Positions 13,743 through 22,221 of a stretch of 27,154 bases of DNA are shown here, one piece after another. Every line of letters begins with the position of its first letter. Positions within the stretch are counted from its first letter, which is position 1. Position numbers and translations under genes: made by a program. Below the pieces are notes generated by a model. That model had not been told where the DNA came from, did no database searches, and saw only the letters and a list, made by a program, of their open reading frames with translations. Source of the DNA: Bacteroidetes bacterium UBA1947 (GTDB lineage: Bacteria; Bacteroidota; Bacteroidia; Chitinophagales; Chitinophagaceae); contig DDET01000056.1 in the NCBI GenBank assembly GCA_002336915.1, forward strand, positions 1-27,154. Reading direction: 5' to 3'.

Positions 13743-14852
13743 TCACTGTGCCTGATAGATTTTTAACATTTCATTGTCAGTGTTCTGATAATAAAACGGA
13801 CTGGCCAAAAACGAGGCCTGGAGCCGTTTTACGGTCTCCGCTTTATCTGCGGTTTTTACCTCATTTACCAGTGCTACCAGTTGCTTTTTCCAATCGTTCT
13901 TATCCCAACCCTCCACTATTGTGATGCCGCTTATTTTTGATGCTACCTCTTTATTCGGTTCAATGCCGCTTGCTATTACGGGCACCCCAGCTGATAAGGC
14001 CTCTATGATAACGCCGGGCAGGCCTTCCCATAAACTGGTGGTTATCAGGATGTCATAGGTTCTAAGCTCTTCGGGGATATTGCTATTCTCGCTGTGGATG
14101 ATGACCCTGCCTGCATTGCTCAAAGATTTTAATGTAAGTGAAACAGCGGGATAAATATTGTTATCGAGCCGGCCTGTCATGGTGCACAGCACATCGGGAT
14201 CGGCATCGCAAATGATCTTGTATATCTCAGACAGGAAATGGTGATTTTTAGAAGGGTCGAAACGGCCTATATGACCAATTTTAACTTTTCTATTGCTTTT
14301 CACAGCGGGGTTTTCGATCAATGTGAAACCGTTATAGATCGGTTTTATTTTCCTGTACCCGCTCCAGCCTGTTCCGAATATTGCTTTAGCCACGCTTTCT
14401 GAGACGGTAACGATGTTGGTTGCGAAGATCAACATAAGCCTTTTCAAAAAAGCGTCCCTGATGCTTCTCAACTTTGATTTAGTGTCGGTGCCTGTGCTCC
14501 TTAGATGGGCGATGCGTGTTTTTACACCCGCAAACCATGCTATCATCAAAAACAGGGCGGATACCATCAGGACATGGGAGTGAACGACATCGTACTTGTT
14601 CTTACGAAGCAGCTTTATGTATTTGAAGAAGAATGTACTGTTGAGGCGCATGTAATATATCTCGCCACCTATTACCTGGCGGAAATCGTCATCGAGCACG
14701 CCCTTTGCGCCCGTAAGTGCAATAAAATCAAAAATAACGGGCTTGTCCTTATTGCGCCGGATGAACTCAAGTGTACGCGTTTCCGCGCCCCCCCTGTTAA
14801 GGATGCCGAATATGTGCAGCACCCGCTTTTTATCTTTTCCTGAATAGTCCAT
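13743..14852 (-). CDS. family 4 glycosyltransferase
   Basis: A 369-residue GT-B enzyme. VLHIFGILNRGGAETRTLEFI at the N-terminus is the common GT4 opening with the GGAE acceptor loop. YDVVHSHVLMVSALFLMIA follows. The donor half carries IGHIGRFDPSKNHHFLSEI and the EX7E motif TSLWEGLPGVIIEALSAGVPVIAS. Proteins of this subgroup often follow Wzy in polysaccharide loci, as here. Its start overlaps the end of wzy by 23 bases. The donor sugar is unknown. Confidence 0.9.
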   Translation of the reverse strand: MDYSGKDKKRVLHIFGILNRGGAETRTLEFIRRNKDKPVIFDFIALTGAKGVLDDDFRQVIGGEIYYMRLNSTFFFKYIKLLRKNKYDVVHSHVLMVSALFLMIAWFAGVKTRIAHLRSTGTDTKSKLRSIRDAFLKRLMLIFATNIVTVSESVAKAIFGTGWSGYRKIKPIYNGFTLIENPAVKSNRKVKIGHIGRFDPSKNHHFLSEIYKIICDADPDVLCTMTGRLDNNIYPAVSLTLKSLSNAGRVIIHSENSNIPEELRTYDILITTSLWEGLPGVIIEALSAGVPVIASGIEPNKEVASKISGITIVEGWDKNDWKKQLVALVNEVKTADKAETVKRLQASFLASPFYYQNTDNEMLKIYQAQ

Positions 14853-16161
14853 ATGTTATCATGATAATGGCAGCGAGTAATAAACTCTGCCCCGGTATGT
14901 GTGAAAAGGAGTTCCTGATAAACGTAAATAATATGAAAGTGATGCCTCCCGTGAGCGGGTCGGTGAAAATGCCCGGAGGCTTTGAGTCGAAAAAATTCAA
15001 TAGCAGCGACAAGAGCATCATCAATATGGCCACACCTGCTGCGCCCAGGTTCATATAGCCTTCGGCAACCGGCGAAAAGCCATAAGGCCCGTTGCGCTCG
15101 CCCATGGCCACATTCATAAGCCTGAAGTCTTTTTCGGCATCCAGCCTGTTAGCAAGTATTACCCTGTCCAGCATCCTGTCGAAAGGTGCCCAGAGTGTTT
15201 CGCCATAGTGAAAGTGATCTGTTCCCTCATTTATCCACTGTTCGGCTATTACCACCGTTTGCAGGGAGCCGCCCAGTTCCAGCAGGCCATAGAGCGGATT
15301 GAAGCTTTCTGAATTAACTGTTTCATCCACCCTGAACACACGTACAAACGAGATCAGCGATAATAAAATCACCGGCACAATAAGCAGACGTATGTTCTGT
15401 GGCATTTTTGCCTGTCGCGCATAGGTAACCAAAAAAGCAGACGCAGGATATAAAACCTCGCCGCGCAGGCCCATAGCAAATGCGATGAGGGCCCAGGTAA
15501 GGAAAATGATGATGCCGGGACGTATGGTCCTCCAGTCATTCACCACGCCGAGCAGCGCGAGCCCTACACCTATTGCCCAATATATAATGGATATGGAATC
15601 GTAATTCTCGATGAATTTTAGATAGAAGACATAACCGGCAAAGAGCGCTTTGATGCCACCCATACTGAGCATAATATACAGCCAGCCACCGATACCGCCA
15701 AAGAGCAGTGCATAGGCAAGAATGCGCAAAGGCTTGTAATAGTGTGAATCTGAAAGGAGCTCGTCATCTTCTTCTTCGGGCGGAAAATGGTTGGACCTTA
15801 AGACGGTGACAAAGCTGAAAGCTGCGAGACCGATGAGGGCAAGGCCTTCGGCTTTGGTATAGTAGGGCGTATCGATCCACTGCCAGAATATCTCGTTACC
15901 CGTGACACCGGCTATGTTTATGCCTACCGCGTTGGACAGGATAACACCAAAGTGGAAACACCAGAATATGATAATGAAGATGGAGCTGGCTGACCAGAGG
16001 CCGCGGACCGAATACCTTACATTAAGGTAAATGCAAACCGCAGACATAAGGGATATGTACACTGAGTAAGTACTGCTACGTGCAGGGGGGGCATAGAGGA
16101 ACAGCGCTACAGAGACTATAGCGGTGAGAATGGCGATCAGTATACGGCTGCTGTACTTCAT
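14830..16161 (-). CDS. wzy: Wzy-type polysaccharide polymerase
   Basis: A 443-residue integral membrane protein with about 11-12 hydrophobic helices. It would join lipid-linked repeat units on the periplasmic side. AFAMGLRGEVLYPASAF (about 228-244) and GFSPVAEGYMNLGAAG (about 359-374), with a periplasmic stretch between them, match the O-antigen polysaccharide polymerase Wzy family found in Bacteroidota. A cytoplasmic acidic patch (PPEEEDDELLSDSHY, about 127-141) lies between two helices. The start codon overlaps the stop of the upstream acyltransferase gene at base 16161, so the pair are probably coupled. Confidence 0.85.
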   Translation of the reverse strand: MKYSSRILIAILTAIVSVALFLYAPPARSSTYSVYISLMSAVCIYLNVRYSVRGLWSASSIFIIIFWCFHFGVILSNAVGINIAGVTGNEIFWQWIDTPYYTKAEGLALIGLAAFSFVTVLRSNHFPPEEEDDELLSDSHYYKPLRILAYALLFGGIGGWLYIMLSMGGIKALFAGYVFYLKFIENYDSISIIYWAIGVGLALLGVVNDWRTIRPGIIIFLTWALIAFAMGLRGEVLYPASAFLVTYARQAKMPQNIRLLIVPVILLSLISFVRVFRVDETVNSESFNPLYGLLELGGSLQTVVIAEQWINEGTDHFHYGETLWAPFDRMLDRVILANRLDAEKDFRLMNVAMGERNGPYGFSPVAEGYMNLGAAGVAILMMLLSLLLNFFDSKPPGIFTDPLTGGITFILFTFIRNSFSHIPGQSLLLAAIIMITYGLFRKR

Positions 16162-16682
16162 TAATCCTCTTTCCCGAAATGTTTTAGCAGTGCTTTTCTT
16201 TTTTCAGTGTTGCTTAAATGTTTTACCTCTATGAGTTGAGGCTGCATTGCAGCTTTATATTCCTCCATTGTTTTAATGAATTTGGCAGGCACCCCAGCGT
16301 AGACAGTATTTGAAGGGACGTCTTTGTTTACAATAGAGCCTGCACCTATCACTACATTGCTGCCAATATTTACTCCCGGCATCACGATGGTACGATGACC
16401 GATGAAAACATTGTCGCCTATGGTTATGGGTTTTATCCTGTCGGCACGGGGAAACTCTTTGCGCATTACATCTACCGAGCCATCGTGGGTAAGCAGCGTT
16501 ACCTCGCTGGAGATAAGGCAATCTTCACCAATGGTGATCAGGTAAGCCTCCTCGCTGAATATCTTGTAGAGGGAGCCCATGATACGGCTACCCCTGCCCA
16601 CTTTTACCCCTACCTTTTTTAAAAAGGTACCCGGAGCAAACCTAGCTAATGTTTTTAAATATGCCCTTTGGAGAAAACCCAT
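16161..16682 (-). CDS. hexapeptide-repeat acyltransferase (WbbJ/maltose-acetyltransferase-like)
   Basis: A 173-residue left-handed beta-helix enzyme. Hexapeptide rungs run from about 25 to 135 (IGEDCLISSEVTLLTHDGS, ITIGDNVFIGHRTIVMPGV, IGSNVVIGAGSIV). They end with VPSNTVYAGVPAKFIKTMEE, the usual CoA-binding closure. His in THDGS or GHRT is the likely catalytic base. It probably O-acetylates a sugar of the polysaccharide. Its start lies inside the end of the flippase gene (41-base overlap) and its stop touches the wzy start, which gives a tight wzx-acyltransferase-wzy unit. Confidence 0.88.
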   Translation of the reverse strand: MGFLQRAYLKTLARFAPGTFLKKVGVKVGRGSRIMGSLYKIFSEEAYLITIGEDCLISSEVTLLTHDGSVDVMRKEFPRADRIKPITIGDNVFIGHRTIVMPGVNIGSNVVIGAGSIVNKDVPSNTVYAGVPAKFIKTMEEYKAAMQPQLIEVKHLSNTEKRKALLKHFGKED

Positions 16683-17913
16683 TGTACCTTATTTTGTTAT
16701 AGAGTATGATGAACGAAAGCGTGTATAATATGAATGTGAGCGATTCGGCAATGATCATATTTACGACCATTTTGTAAAGCGTCATCTCTGCATATTGCCA
16801 GTAAGTAAGGCCGGCCAGCAGCATAAATGCAATGATATGTATCGGCAATTTTATCCAATGCACGCGCAGGCAGGTAAGTGCTGTGCCAATGAATACATAT
16901 AAGTAGGTGGGCAGGCAATACGCCATTACCAATACCAACAGCATATTGTAATCGGCATATTCTTTGGTATAAACCAACTGTAATATTTGCCTGCCCAAAG
17001 GAAGTACCAGCAAGATGCCGGCAAGCCCAAGGCCTAATGCAAGGAAAGTGGTGCGCACCAGCAGGTTTATAAAATCAGGGTAGCGCTCCGTGCGCCAATA
17101 GTCAGACAAGCGGGGAGCAATAACCGCACCCATAGGGTTAATGACCTGCGCGCCTATAGACCTGAAGTAAATGATGGAACCAAATATGGCTAACGGAGCG
17201 AGGCCCAGTTTGGCCTTCACTATATAGTTGGGGAAATTGGAGTAGTATTGGAAAACAACAAGCAGTATCAATACAGATACACATACTTTAAAGATGGAGA
17301 CAAATGGCTTCAGCTCGAAGAACTTAGCATCGCGCCTGCCAATGTTGCTTATTTTCAGAGATAGCCTTGCATCAAAAAACAGGAATACGATCCATAATGC
17401 AAGCCAGAGGAGCAAAATGGTATTAACCGGTAAGCCTGCTTTTATTCCTATAAATACCATGACCAGCGTTGCGATGCCGCGCACTATCTTGGAATAAGAG
17501 ATGTAATCCATACGCTCCACACGCTGTACGGAGGCGTAGTACATATCCACCTGGTTCTCTATTATTTTGACAGCGCCAACCAATAGGATGGTGATGAATA
17601 AAGCCGGTTGTAAGAGATATGCAGCGATCACTACTACAAGGAAAGCCAGAGCATTTGAGATGATGCGAAAGCTTTGATACTGGTAGAAGCCCGGGCCATC
17701 TGCTTTCTCCGTCACATAAAAGCTGCGCAACTGCATATCGGCAGAAATGACGATAGGGGAGACAAAAGCGATGGCGAAGAGATAGCTACCAACAGCATCC
17801 TGTGTGAAGCTCTTGGTAAACAGCATGAGGATAAGGTACTGGCAAGCCATGTAGATCATATTGCCACTGAGGGCAAAGAGAAAATTGGTTTTTAATGATC
17901 TGCGTTTATACAC
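16642..17913 (-). CDS. wzx: Wzx-type oligosaccharide flippase
   Basis: A 423-residue membrane protein with about 12 hydrophobic helices and a basic N-terminus (MYKRRSLKTNFLFALSG). This is the layout of polysaccharide transporters of the MOP superfamily, which flip undecaprenyl-linked repeat units to the periplasm. FTKSFTQDAVGSYLFAIAF near the start and the helix pairs toward the C-terminus are typical. Sequence within this family is poorly conserved, so the call rests on length, topology and position beside wzy. It starts 2 bases after the deacetylase-like gene ends. Confidence 0.85.
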   Translation of the reverse strand: MYKRRSLKTNFLFALSGNMIYMACQYLILMLFTKSFTQDAVGSYLFAIAFVSPIVISADMQLRSFYVTEKADGPGFYQYQSFRIISNALAFLVVVIAAYLLQPALFITILLVGAVKIIENQVDMYYASVQRVERMDYISYSKIVRGIATLVMVFIGIKAGLPVNTILLLWLALWIVFLFFDARLSLKISNIGRRDAKFFELKPFVSIFKVCVSVLILLVVFQYYSNFPNYIVKAKLGLAPLAIFGSIIYFRSIGAQVINPMGAVIAPRLSDYWRTERYPDFINLLVRTTFLALGLGLAGILLVLPLGRQILQLVYTKEYADYNMLLVLVMAYCLPTYLYVFIGTALTCLRVHWIKLPIHIIAFMLLAGLTYWQYAEMTLYKMVVNMIIAESLTFILYTLSFIILYNKIRYNGFSPKGIFKNIS

Positions 17914-17915
17914 TC

Positions 17916-18644
17916 TTACCGTTTAATGATAGATAATATCTTCTTTTTTAAATGAAAGTAGTTCCTGTAACCATGGTCCATAATACCCTGTTTGCGGAAC
18001 CATAGATCTTTTGCGTTTGCAACCAGCTTACTGTTTTCTTCTAAAAAAGCTCTTAGTGTCTCAAATTCCGTATCGTTCGACGTATTGGGATGGTAACATA
18101 TGGTCCATACACCAAATCTCTTTTTCTTTGGCCGCCATAATTGCTGGGGTATCCAATTGAAATCGAGATATGTAAAAGCGCTTACTCCGTAGCCGTCGCT
18201 TATCGTTTTCACGGTGGTTACCGCTCTCAGGGCTTTTAAGGTATTCCTGTCGAAAGTGTGCGCAGGTGCTACGAAGACTTCGGGCCTCAGGCCGTGGCGT
18301 TCAAATATCGCCTGCGATTTCTCCAGCTTTATTTTCTGGTCTTCATAAGGCACCCCGGCAAATTCCGAACGGTAATTGATCTTTAGCAAGCCACCGCTCT
18401 TTGATATATACACATGGTCGTAACCATGCATTGCTATACAATATCCTTTTGCCTGCCATGCCTTTACGTCTTCCCAAAAATGTGGGTCGGGCGGGTCTAT
18501 ATCCAGCTTGGTATTTTTGTTATCCGGTATCACAGCTATAATTGGTTTTACATTATAGCTATCCAACAAGGCGAGATACCTGTTCCATTTTTCATGGTCC
18601 ATTGTGGGACAAGCATCATCGAGCCGTATTAAGTATTTGGGCAT
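17916..18644 (-). CDS. polysaccharide-deacetylase-like protein (DUF2334 type)
   Basis: A 242-residue protein of the NodB-like (beta/alpha)7 fold. RLDDACPTM (7-15) gives the Asp-Asp pair, AMHGYDHVY (about 71-79) gives the H-x3-H metal site, and FVAPAHTFDRNTL (about 123-135) matches the later family motif. No signal peptide or membrane helix is visible, so it probably acts in the cytoplasm on a nucleotide- or lipid-linked sugar rather than on the mature polymer. Removing an N- or O-acetyl group is the family expectation. DUF2334 members are mostly uncharacterised. Confidence 0.82.
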   Translation of the reverse strand: MPKYLIRLDDACPTMDHEKWNRYLALLDSYNVKPIIAVIPDNKNTKLDIDPPDPHFWEDVKAWQAKGYCIAMHGYDHVYISKSGGLLKINYRSEFAGVPYEDQKIKLEKSQAIFERHGLRPEVFVAPAHTFDRNTLKALRAVTTVKTISDGYGVSAFTYLDFNWIPQQLWRPKKKRFGVWTICYHPNTSNDTEFETLRAFLEENSKLVANAKDLWFRKQGIMDHGYRNYFHLKKKILSIIKR

Positions 18645-18654
18645 TTATGTTTAT

Positions 18655-19353
18655 TTATAACAGCTTTGAAATTTTAGTCTCGTAATTGCTTTCTTCAACC
18701 AGTATTCCTCCAAAGCCTTCTTTGAACTTATTAATGCCTTTCAGCGACTCATTTTCCGTGTCCTTTGCGTATCCGCCGAAGTCGTATTCAATAAAACCTT
18801 CGTTCTTAAAATAGAGCATGTCCATGTAGTGCAGGTAGCGGTTAGCGCGGCCTATCAGGGGTTTAAGGCTTGCGTTTTCCTCTTCGTACAGAGCTGAAGC
18901 GGAATGCAACAGGCGCACACGTCTTTTTTCGCGATCAAGGATGTATGAATGGTACACAAGTGCTTTGCCTTCAAAGAAAGCGCCCGTGATCTGCAGGTGA
19001 TCACGAAAGATGCTAATGTCCTTCACCAGCCCGAAATTTTTTTTCTCGGCAAAAGAGTTGAACATCTTTATAAAATCTGCCTCTCCAACCTTTGTGCCTA
19101 TGGTAAGACCTTCTTTAGCCGCCCTGCGGACCTCGTAGCTGGTGTTCTTGTCAAAGCCTTTCACCAGGTTTTCTTCGCTTTGCTGCAAGTCTATGATGGT
19201 GGTGTATTTGGGCGTGCGCTTAAAGCCGGGGAATTCCTCTGTACTGCTGCACTGTACATAAGCGTTGAAAGGGTTGAGCGAAAAGGCCGGCTTCGCAGCA
19301 AAGTAGATGACTTTGCGGCTCAGGAACAGTTTTCGTGACGTTAATGCTATCAT
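18655..19353 (-). CDS. FemAB/GNAT-like transferase
   Basis: A 232-residue protein. NTSYEVRRAAKEGLTIG (about 75-91), ALVYHSYILD, and the C-terminal YDFGGYAKDTENESLKGINKFKEGFGG resemble the FemAB/peptidoglycan-bridge and BioF2-like GNAT fold (the GINKFKEGFG block is diagnostic in style). Members transfer an aminoacyl or acyl group to an amino sugar or peptide. In a polysaccharide operon the likely job is adding an amino acid or acyl group to an amino sugar of the repeat unit. The length is that of a single GNAT domain plus a short N-terminal part, shorter than true FemX. It is the second gene of the operon. Confidence 0.72.
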   Translation of the reverse strand: MIALTSRKLFLSRKVIYFAAKPAFSLNPFNAYVQCSSTEEFPGFKRTPKYTTIIDLQQSEENLVKGFDKNTSYEVRRAAKEGLTIGTKVGEADFIKMFNSFAEKKNFGLVKDISIFRDHLQITGAFFEGKALVYHSYILDREKRRVRLLHSASALYEEENASLKPLIGRANRYLHYMDMLYFKNEGFIEYDFGGYAKDTENESLKGINKFKEGFGGILVEESNYETKISKLL

Positions 19354-19381
19354 GGCGCTATCGTGATACTAAAAGCAGAGC

Positions 19382-21793
19382 TTATGAATCGCTCTTGTTT
19401 TTCATAAATATTTTTTTCCATTTACTTGTGGTGTCATTATCCGTGTCGGCATAGCCACCGTAGCCATACCCGTAACCGTAACCATACCCGTAACCGTATC
19501 CATACCCGTAATTCATTTTCACATCATTTACCACCAGGTGTACACCGGGCATTTTCTCTTCTGCAACAATATTCTCAGGTAATTGCAATTGCGGCTTAAG
19601 GGTATATCCCTGGCGAATTACATACAGGGTGGTATCGGCAAACCTGGCCAATAGCTGTGCGTCCGTTACCAGGCCGATAGGGGCGCTGTCTATTATCACA
19701 TAGTCAAAGGTTTGCTTCAACTGTGCGAATAGCTGGTCTACGCGCGGCATCATGATCAGCTCTGCGGGGTTGGGCGGTATGGGGCCTGATGGTATCACAT
19801 AAAGGCTGTCTTCCAGGCCTGACGGTATAACGATCTGGTTGTATTCTGCCTGTTTGATTATGTAATTGCTAAAACCGAAACGGTTATCAAGGCCAAGGTG
19901 TTTTGATACCTTGGGTTTTCTAAGATCGAGCTCCATAAGGACTACCTTTTTGCCCGAGAGTGCCAGCGTTGCGGCCAGGTTTATGGCTACAAATGATTTA
20001 CCCTCACCGCTCATGCTGGATGTAAGCAGTATGGTCTTGCAGCCTTCGTTCGTTACAGTGAATTGCAGGTTGGTGCGCAAGGCCCTGAATTGTTCTGATA
20101 TAGGTGTGGTAGAATTTTTGCTTACCGCCACGGAGCTGAGGCCTTCAAAGTGGCCTATTTCGGCTATGATAGGTATGCTGGTGCTGTTTGTTATATCTGT
20201 TTTGCTGGTGATCTTGTGGCTGAGTATTTCTTTCAGGTATACTATTGCAGATGGGATAAGAAGCCCGAGCAGCAAAGCGATCATCATGATGGAGGCGCGC
20301 TTTGGCTTAAAGGGGTCTTCCTCCGCAGCCGGTGCATCTATTACGCGAGCATTGGCAATTGTTGATGATTTGGAAATGGCTGTTTCTTCACGCTTCTTCA
20401 GCAGGAATACATAGAGCTCCTGTTTAATGCTTTGCTGGCGTGAGTACTCCAGGTATATACGCTCCTTAGGAGGTAATGAACGCAGTTTGCTGTTTGCTGA
20501 AGCAGCCTGTCCGCGCATCGCGTTAAGGCCTACTTCCATACTGCGCTTTACTGATGCCATACTGGCCATCAGGTCGCCCTTGATGTTATCCAGCTGCTGA
20601 TCAAAGTTTTTCACTACAGGGTTGTCTTCGGTATTGCTTACCAGCAGGCGTTGCCTTTCGAGCTGCAGTGTGTTGTATTTGTCAATGAAGCTGTTGAGCA
20701 CATCATTTTGTATAGTAAGCGATGCCGGTACTATTCTCCTGCTGTTGCTGTTATCTTTCAGGTATTGCTCCAGGGCGGTAATGATATTGAGTTGCACCTC
20801 CTGTTTCGAAAGGTCTTTGAATGCATCTTCATTGCTGTTCAGCAGTACTTTCGATTGTTCAGTAAGGTCAGTGAAGGAGTTGTTTTGCTTAAAACTCTGT
20901 ATGTCTTTTTCCACTTCAGTCAGTTCCTCACCCACCAGTTGCAGGCGGTTGTCTATAAAGCTGATCGTACTGTCCGTTATCTGGTTCTTATCGTCTACGC
21001 TGGCCTGCATGTACACTTTTATAAGTTTGTCCAGTATGGCCTCACCTTTTGCAGGTGTTTCTTCATCCATGGTCAGGTTGATGATGCTTGCCTGTTTGTT
21101 CGCTATCTGTACGCTCAGGGCATTCATGTATTTCCTTACCGAGTTCTTATAGCTGGTGATATTAACGGTGTACTCATCTACCGATTTCTGGAAGGGGAAA
21201 TAGGTGCGCTCCATAACAGCGCGCCCGGGGTGCAGTACAATGGTATCGCCCCAATGACCTTTCTTAGCAGGCTCATGGCCACTGCTTAGTTCAAAGTCGG
21301 TAGTGCCCAGTAATTTTACGGTGTAGGAGAAAGACCTGTTCTTTATAGAGTCCTCGAACAGCGGGATAAATCGCATATTGAAGGGGCGATTGCTGAATGA
21401 TTCATTCGTTTTTACATTGCCGCTTACGTAGTAAGATACATTGAGCTGCATATCCTTCACTACGTCGCGCATCAACGTGCGGCTCTTCAATATCTCTACC
21501 TCGTTGTCCACATTCTTGCCACCGGAGGATATGCCCAGGTCGCTGAGCAGCTCGTTGTTGTCCATATCCCCACCGGCTTTCTTATCATTTTTTATTAATA
21601 CGCCTGCGTGTATTTTATATACCGGGGTGCTGTAGCGCATGTACAGGTAAGCGATGATAAAGGAGACGATGAGGCATAATGCAAATAGCATCCAGTGGGA
21701 TATGATCTTCGCGAGCACCTTTTTTATGTCGAAGTCTTCGCGCTTAGGGTTTTGTTTTATGGTACCGTTTTGTGCTCGTAGCTGTCCCTGCAT
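19382..21793 (-). CDS. wzc: Wzc-like polysaccharide co-polymerase and tyrosine autokinase
   Basis: An 803-residue protein from the ATG at 21793; an earlier in-frame ATG at 21856 adds only a poor 21-residue leader. TM1 is at about 30-51, a periplasmic Wzz and coiled-coil region at about 52-495, and TM2 at about 500-521. The cytoplasmic BY-kinase domain follows, with EQFRALRTNL, Walker A SSMSGEGKS (about 592-600), A' VVLMELDLRKP (about 617-627) and Walker B YVIIDSAP (about 698-705). The tail has nine Tyr-Gly pairs from about residue 762, the expected autophosphorylation cluster. It would control chain length and export. No outer-membrane exporter gene (Wza/OPX) is adjacent. It is the first gene of the operon. 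Confidence 0.93.
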   Translation of the reverse strand: MQGQLRAQNGTIKQNPKREDFDIKKVLAKIISHWMLFALCLIVSFIIAYLYMRYSTPVYKIHAGVLIKNDKKAGGDMDNNELLSDLGISSGGKNVDNEVEILKSRTLMRDVVKDMQLNVSYYVSGNVKTNESFSNRPFNMRFIPLFEDSIKNRSFSYTVKLLGTTDFELSSGHEPAKKGHWGDTIVLHPGRAVMERTYFPFQKSVDEYTVNITSYKNSVRKYMNALSVQIANKQASIINLTMDEETPAKGEAILDKLIKVYMQASVDDKNQITDSTISFIDNRLQLVGEELTEVEKDIQSFKQNNSFTDLTEQSKVLLNSNEDAFKDLSKQEVQLNIITALEQYLKDNSNSRRIVPASLTIQNDVLNSFIDKYNTLQLERQRLLVSNTEDNPVVKNFDQQLDNIKGDLMASMASVKRSMEVGLNAMRGQAASANSKLRSLPPKERIYLEYSRQQSIKQELYVFLLKKREETAISKSSTIANARVIDAPAAEEDPFKPKRASIMMIALLLGLLIPSAIVYLKEILSHKITSKTDITNSTSIPIIAEIGHFEGLSSVAVSKNSTTPISEQFRALRTNLQFTVTNEGCKTILLTSSMSGEGKSFVAINLAATLALSGKKVVLMELDLRKPKVSKHLGLDNRFGFSNYIIKQAEYNQIVIPSGLEDSLYVIPSGPIPPNPAELIMMPRVDQLFAQLKQTFDYVIIDSAPIGLVTDAQLLARFADTTLYVIRQGYTLKPQLQLPENIVAEEKMPGVHLVVNDVKMNYGYGYGYGYGYGYGYGYGGYADTDNDTTSKWKKIFMKNKSDS
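19451..19511 (-). repeat. hexanucleotide tandem repeat coding for (Tyr-Gly)9
   Basis: On the minus strand codons alternate TAC/TAT with GGG/GGT/GGA/GGC, giving nine Tyr-Gly pairs and a final Gly in the wzc tail. Unit length is 6 bases, so gain or loss of units keeps the reading frame and changes only the number of tyrosines. Confidence 0.85.
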
Positions 21794-21863
21794 CCTGTGT
21801 GATTTATGATTTATAATTATACTATCCCATAAACAATAACCGCAAGGCCATTGCACGAAATGT

Positions 21864-21878
21864 CACACACCGTGTGTG
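21864..21878. promoter_or_regulatory. palindrome CACACAC-C-GTGTGTG in the wzc leader
   Basis: Seven-base arms around one central base form a perfect dyad 71-85 bases upstream of the wzc start and about 90 bases downstream of its predicted transcription start. It could be a regulator binding site or a small RNA hairpin in the leader. Its role is unknown. Confidence 0.5.
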
Positions 21879-21972
21879 CTTTTGTTTAAAAAGGGTAGAT
21901 AAAAGTGTTTTGTTTATAATTCCAGGATTGCCTCGTAGAAAAGGCTGCGTAGTATCCTCTCTAAATATGCTG

Positions 21973-22003
21973 CAAAGTTATAACCAAAATCCTTTATAGA
22001 CAA
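21973..22003 (-). promoter_or_regulatory. promoter of the polysaccharide operon
   Basis: On the minus strand TTG (22001-22003) is followed after 20 bases by TAACTTTG (21973-21980), matching the Bacteroidota -33/-7 consensus. Transcription would start near 21966, giving a leader of about 170 bases before the wzc ATG at 21793. No other equally good promoter was seen within the downstream gene block. Confidence 0.65.
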
Positions 22004-22163
22004 GGAATAGTATGGAAAATATAAATGTAATTTTGACTTATTCGGATGCTCTTGGCTGCGATCTATTGCCTAATTCCTCATATAAGATATTTGCGCTGCT
22101 CATTTTTATGGTTAAAGGCTGGTTAAACGGCATTGAGAAGGCAAAGGGTCTTTAACTTTTATT
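22004..22163. other. divergent intergenic stretch with no visible gene
   Basis: These AT-rich bases lie between the predicted promoters of wzc (leftward) and the PAS protein gene (rightward). I see no ORF with a plausible start, no RNA gene and no strong hairpin. Room for regulator binding is the only role that can be suggested. Confidence 0.5.
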
Positions 22164-22171
22164 TAACTTTG
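22164..22171 (+). promoter_or_regulatory. -7 promoter box for the PAS protein gene
   Basis: TAACTTTG is an exact TAnnTTTG and is placed to start transcription near 22178, about 43 bases before the ATG. The nearest upstream TTG (22133-22135) is 28 bases away, too far for a standard -33 box, so support is partial. Confidence 0.5.
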
Positions 22172-22221
22172 ACCACATTCTTATCATTGCATTGAGGGGA
22201 GAAGAGAGGCAATAACTCAAT

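Noticed and set aside
20651..21289. Long plus-strand frames antisense to wzc (also 20622-21152 and 19866-20414)
   Set aside because: They are mirrors of a clear coding gene on the other strand. Their products have no domain, signal or composition of a real protein.
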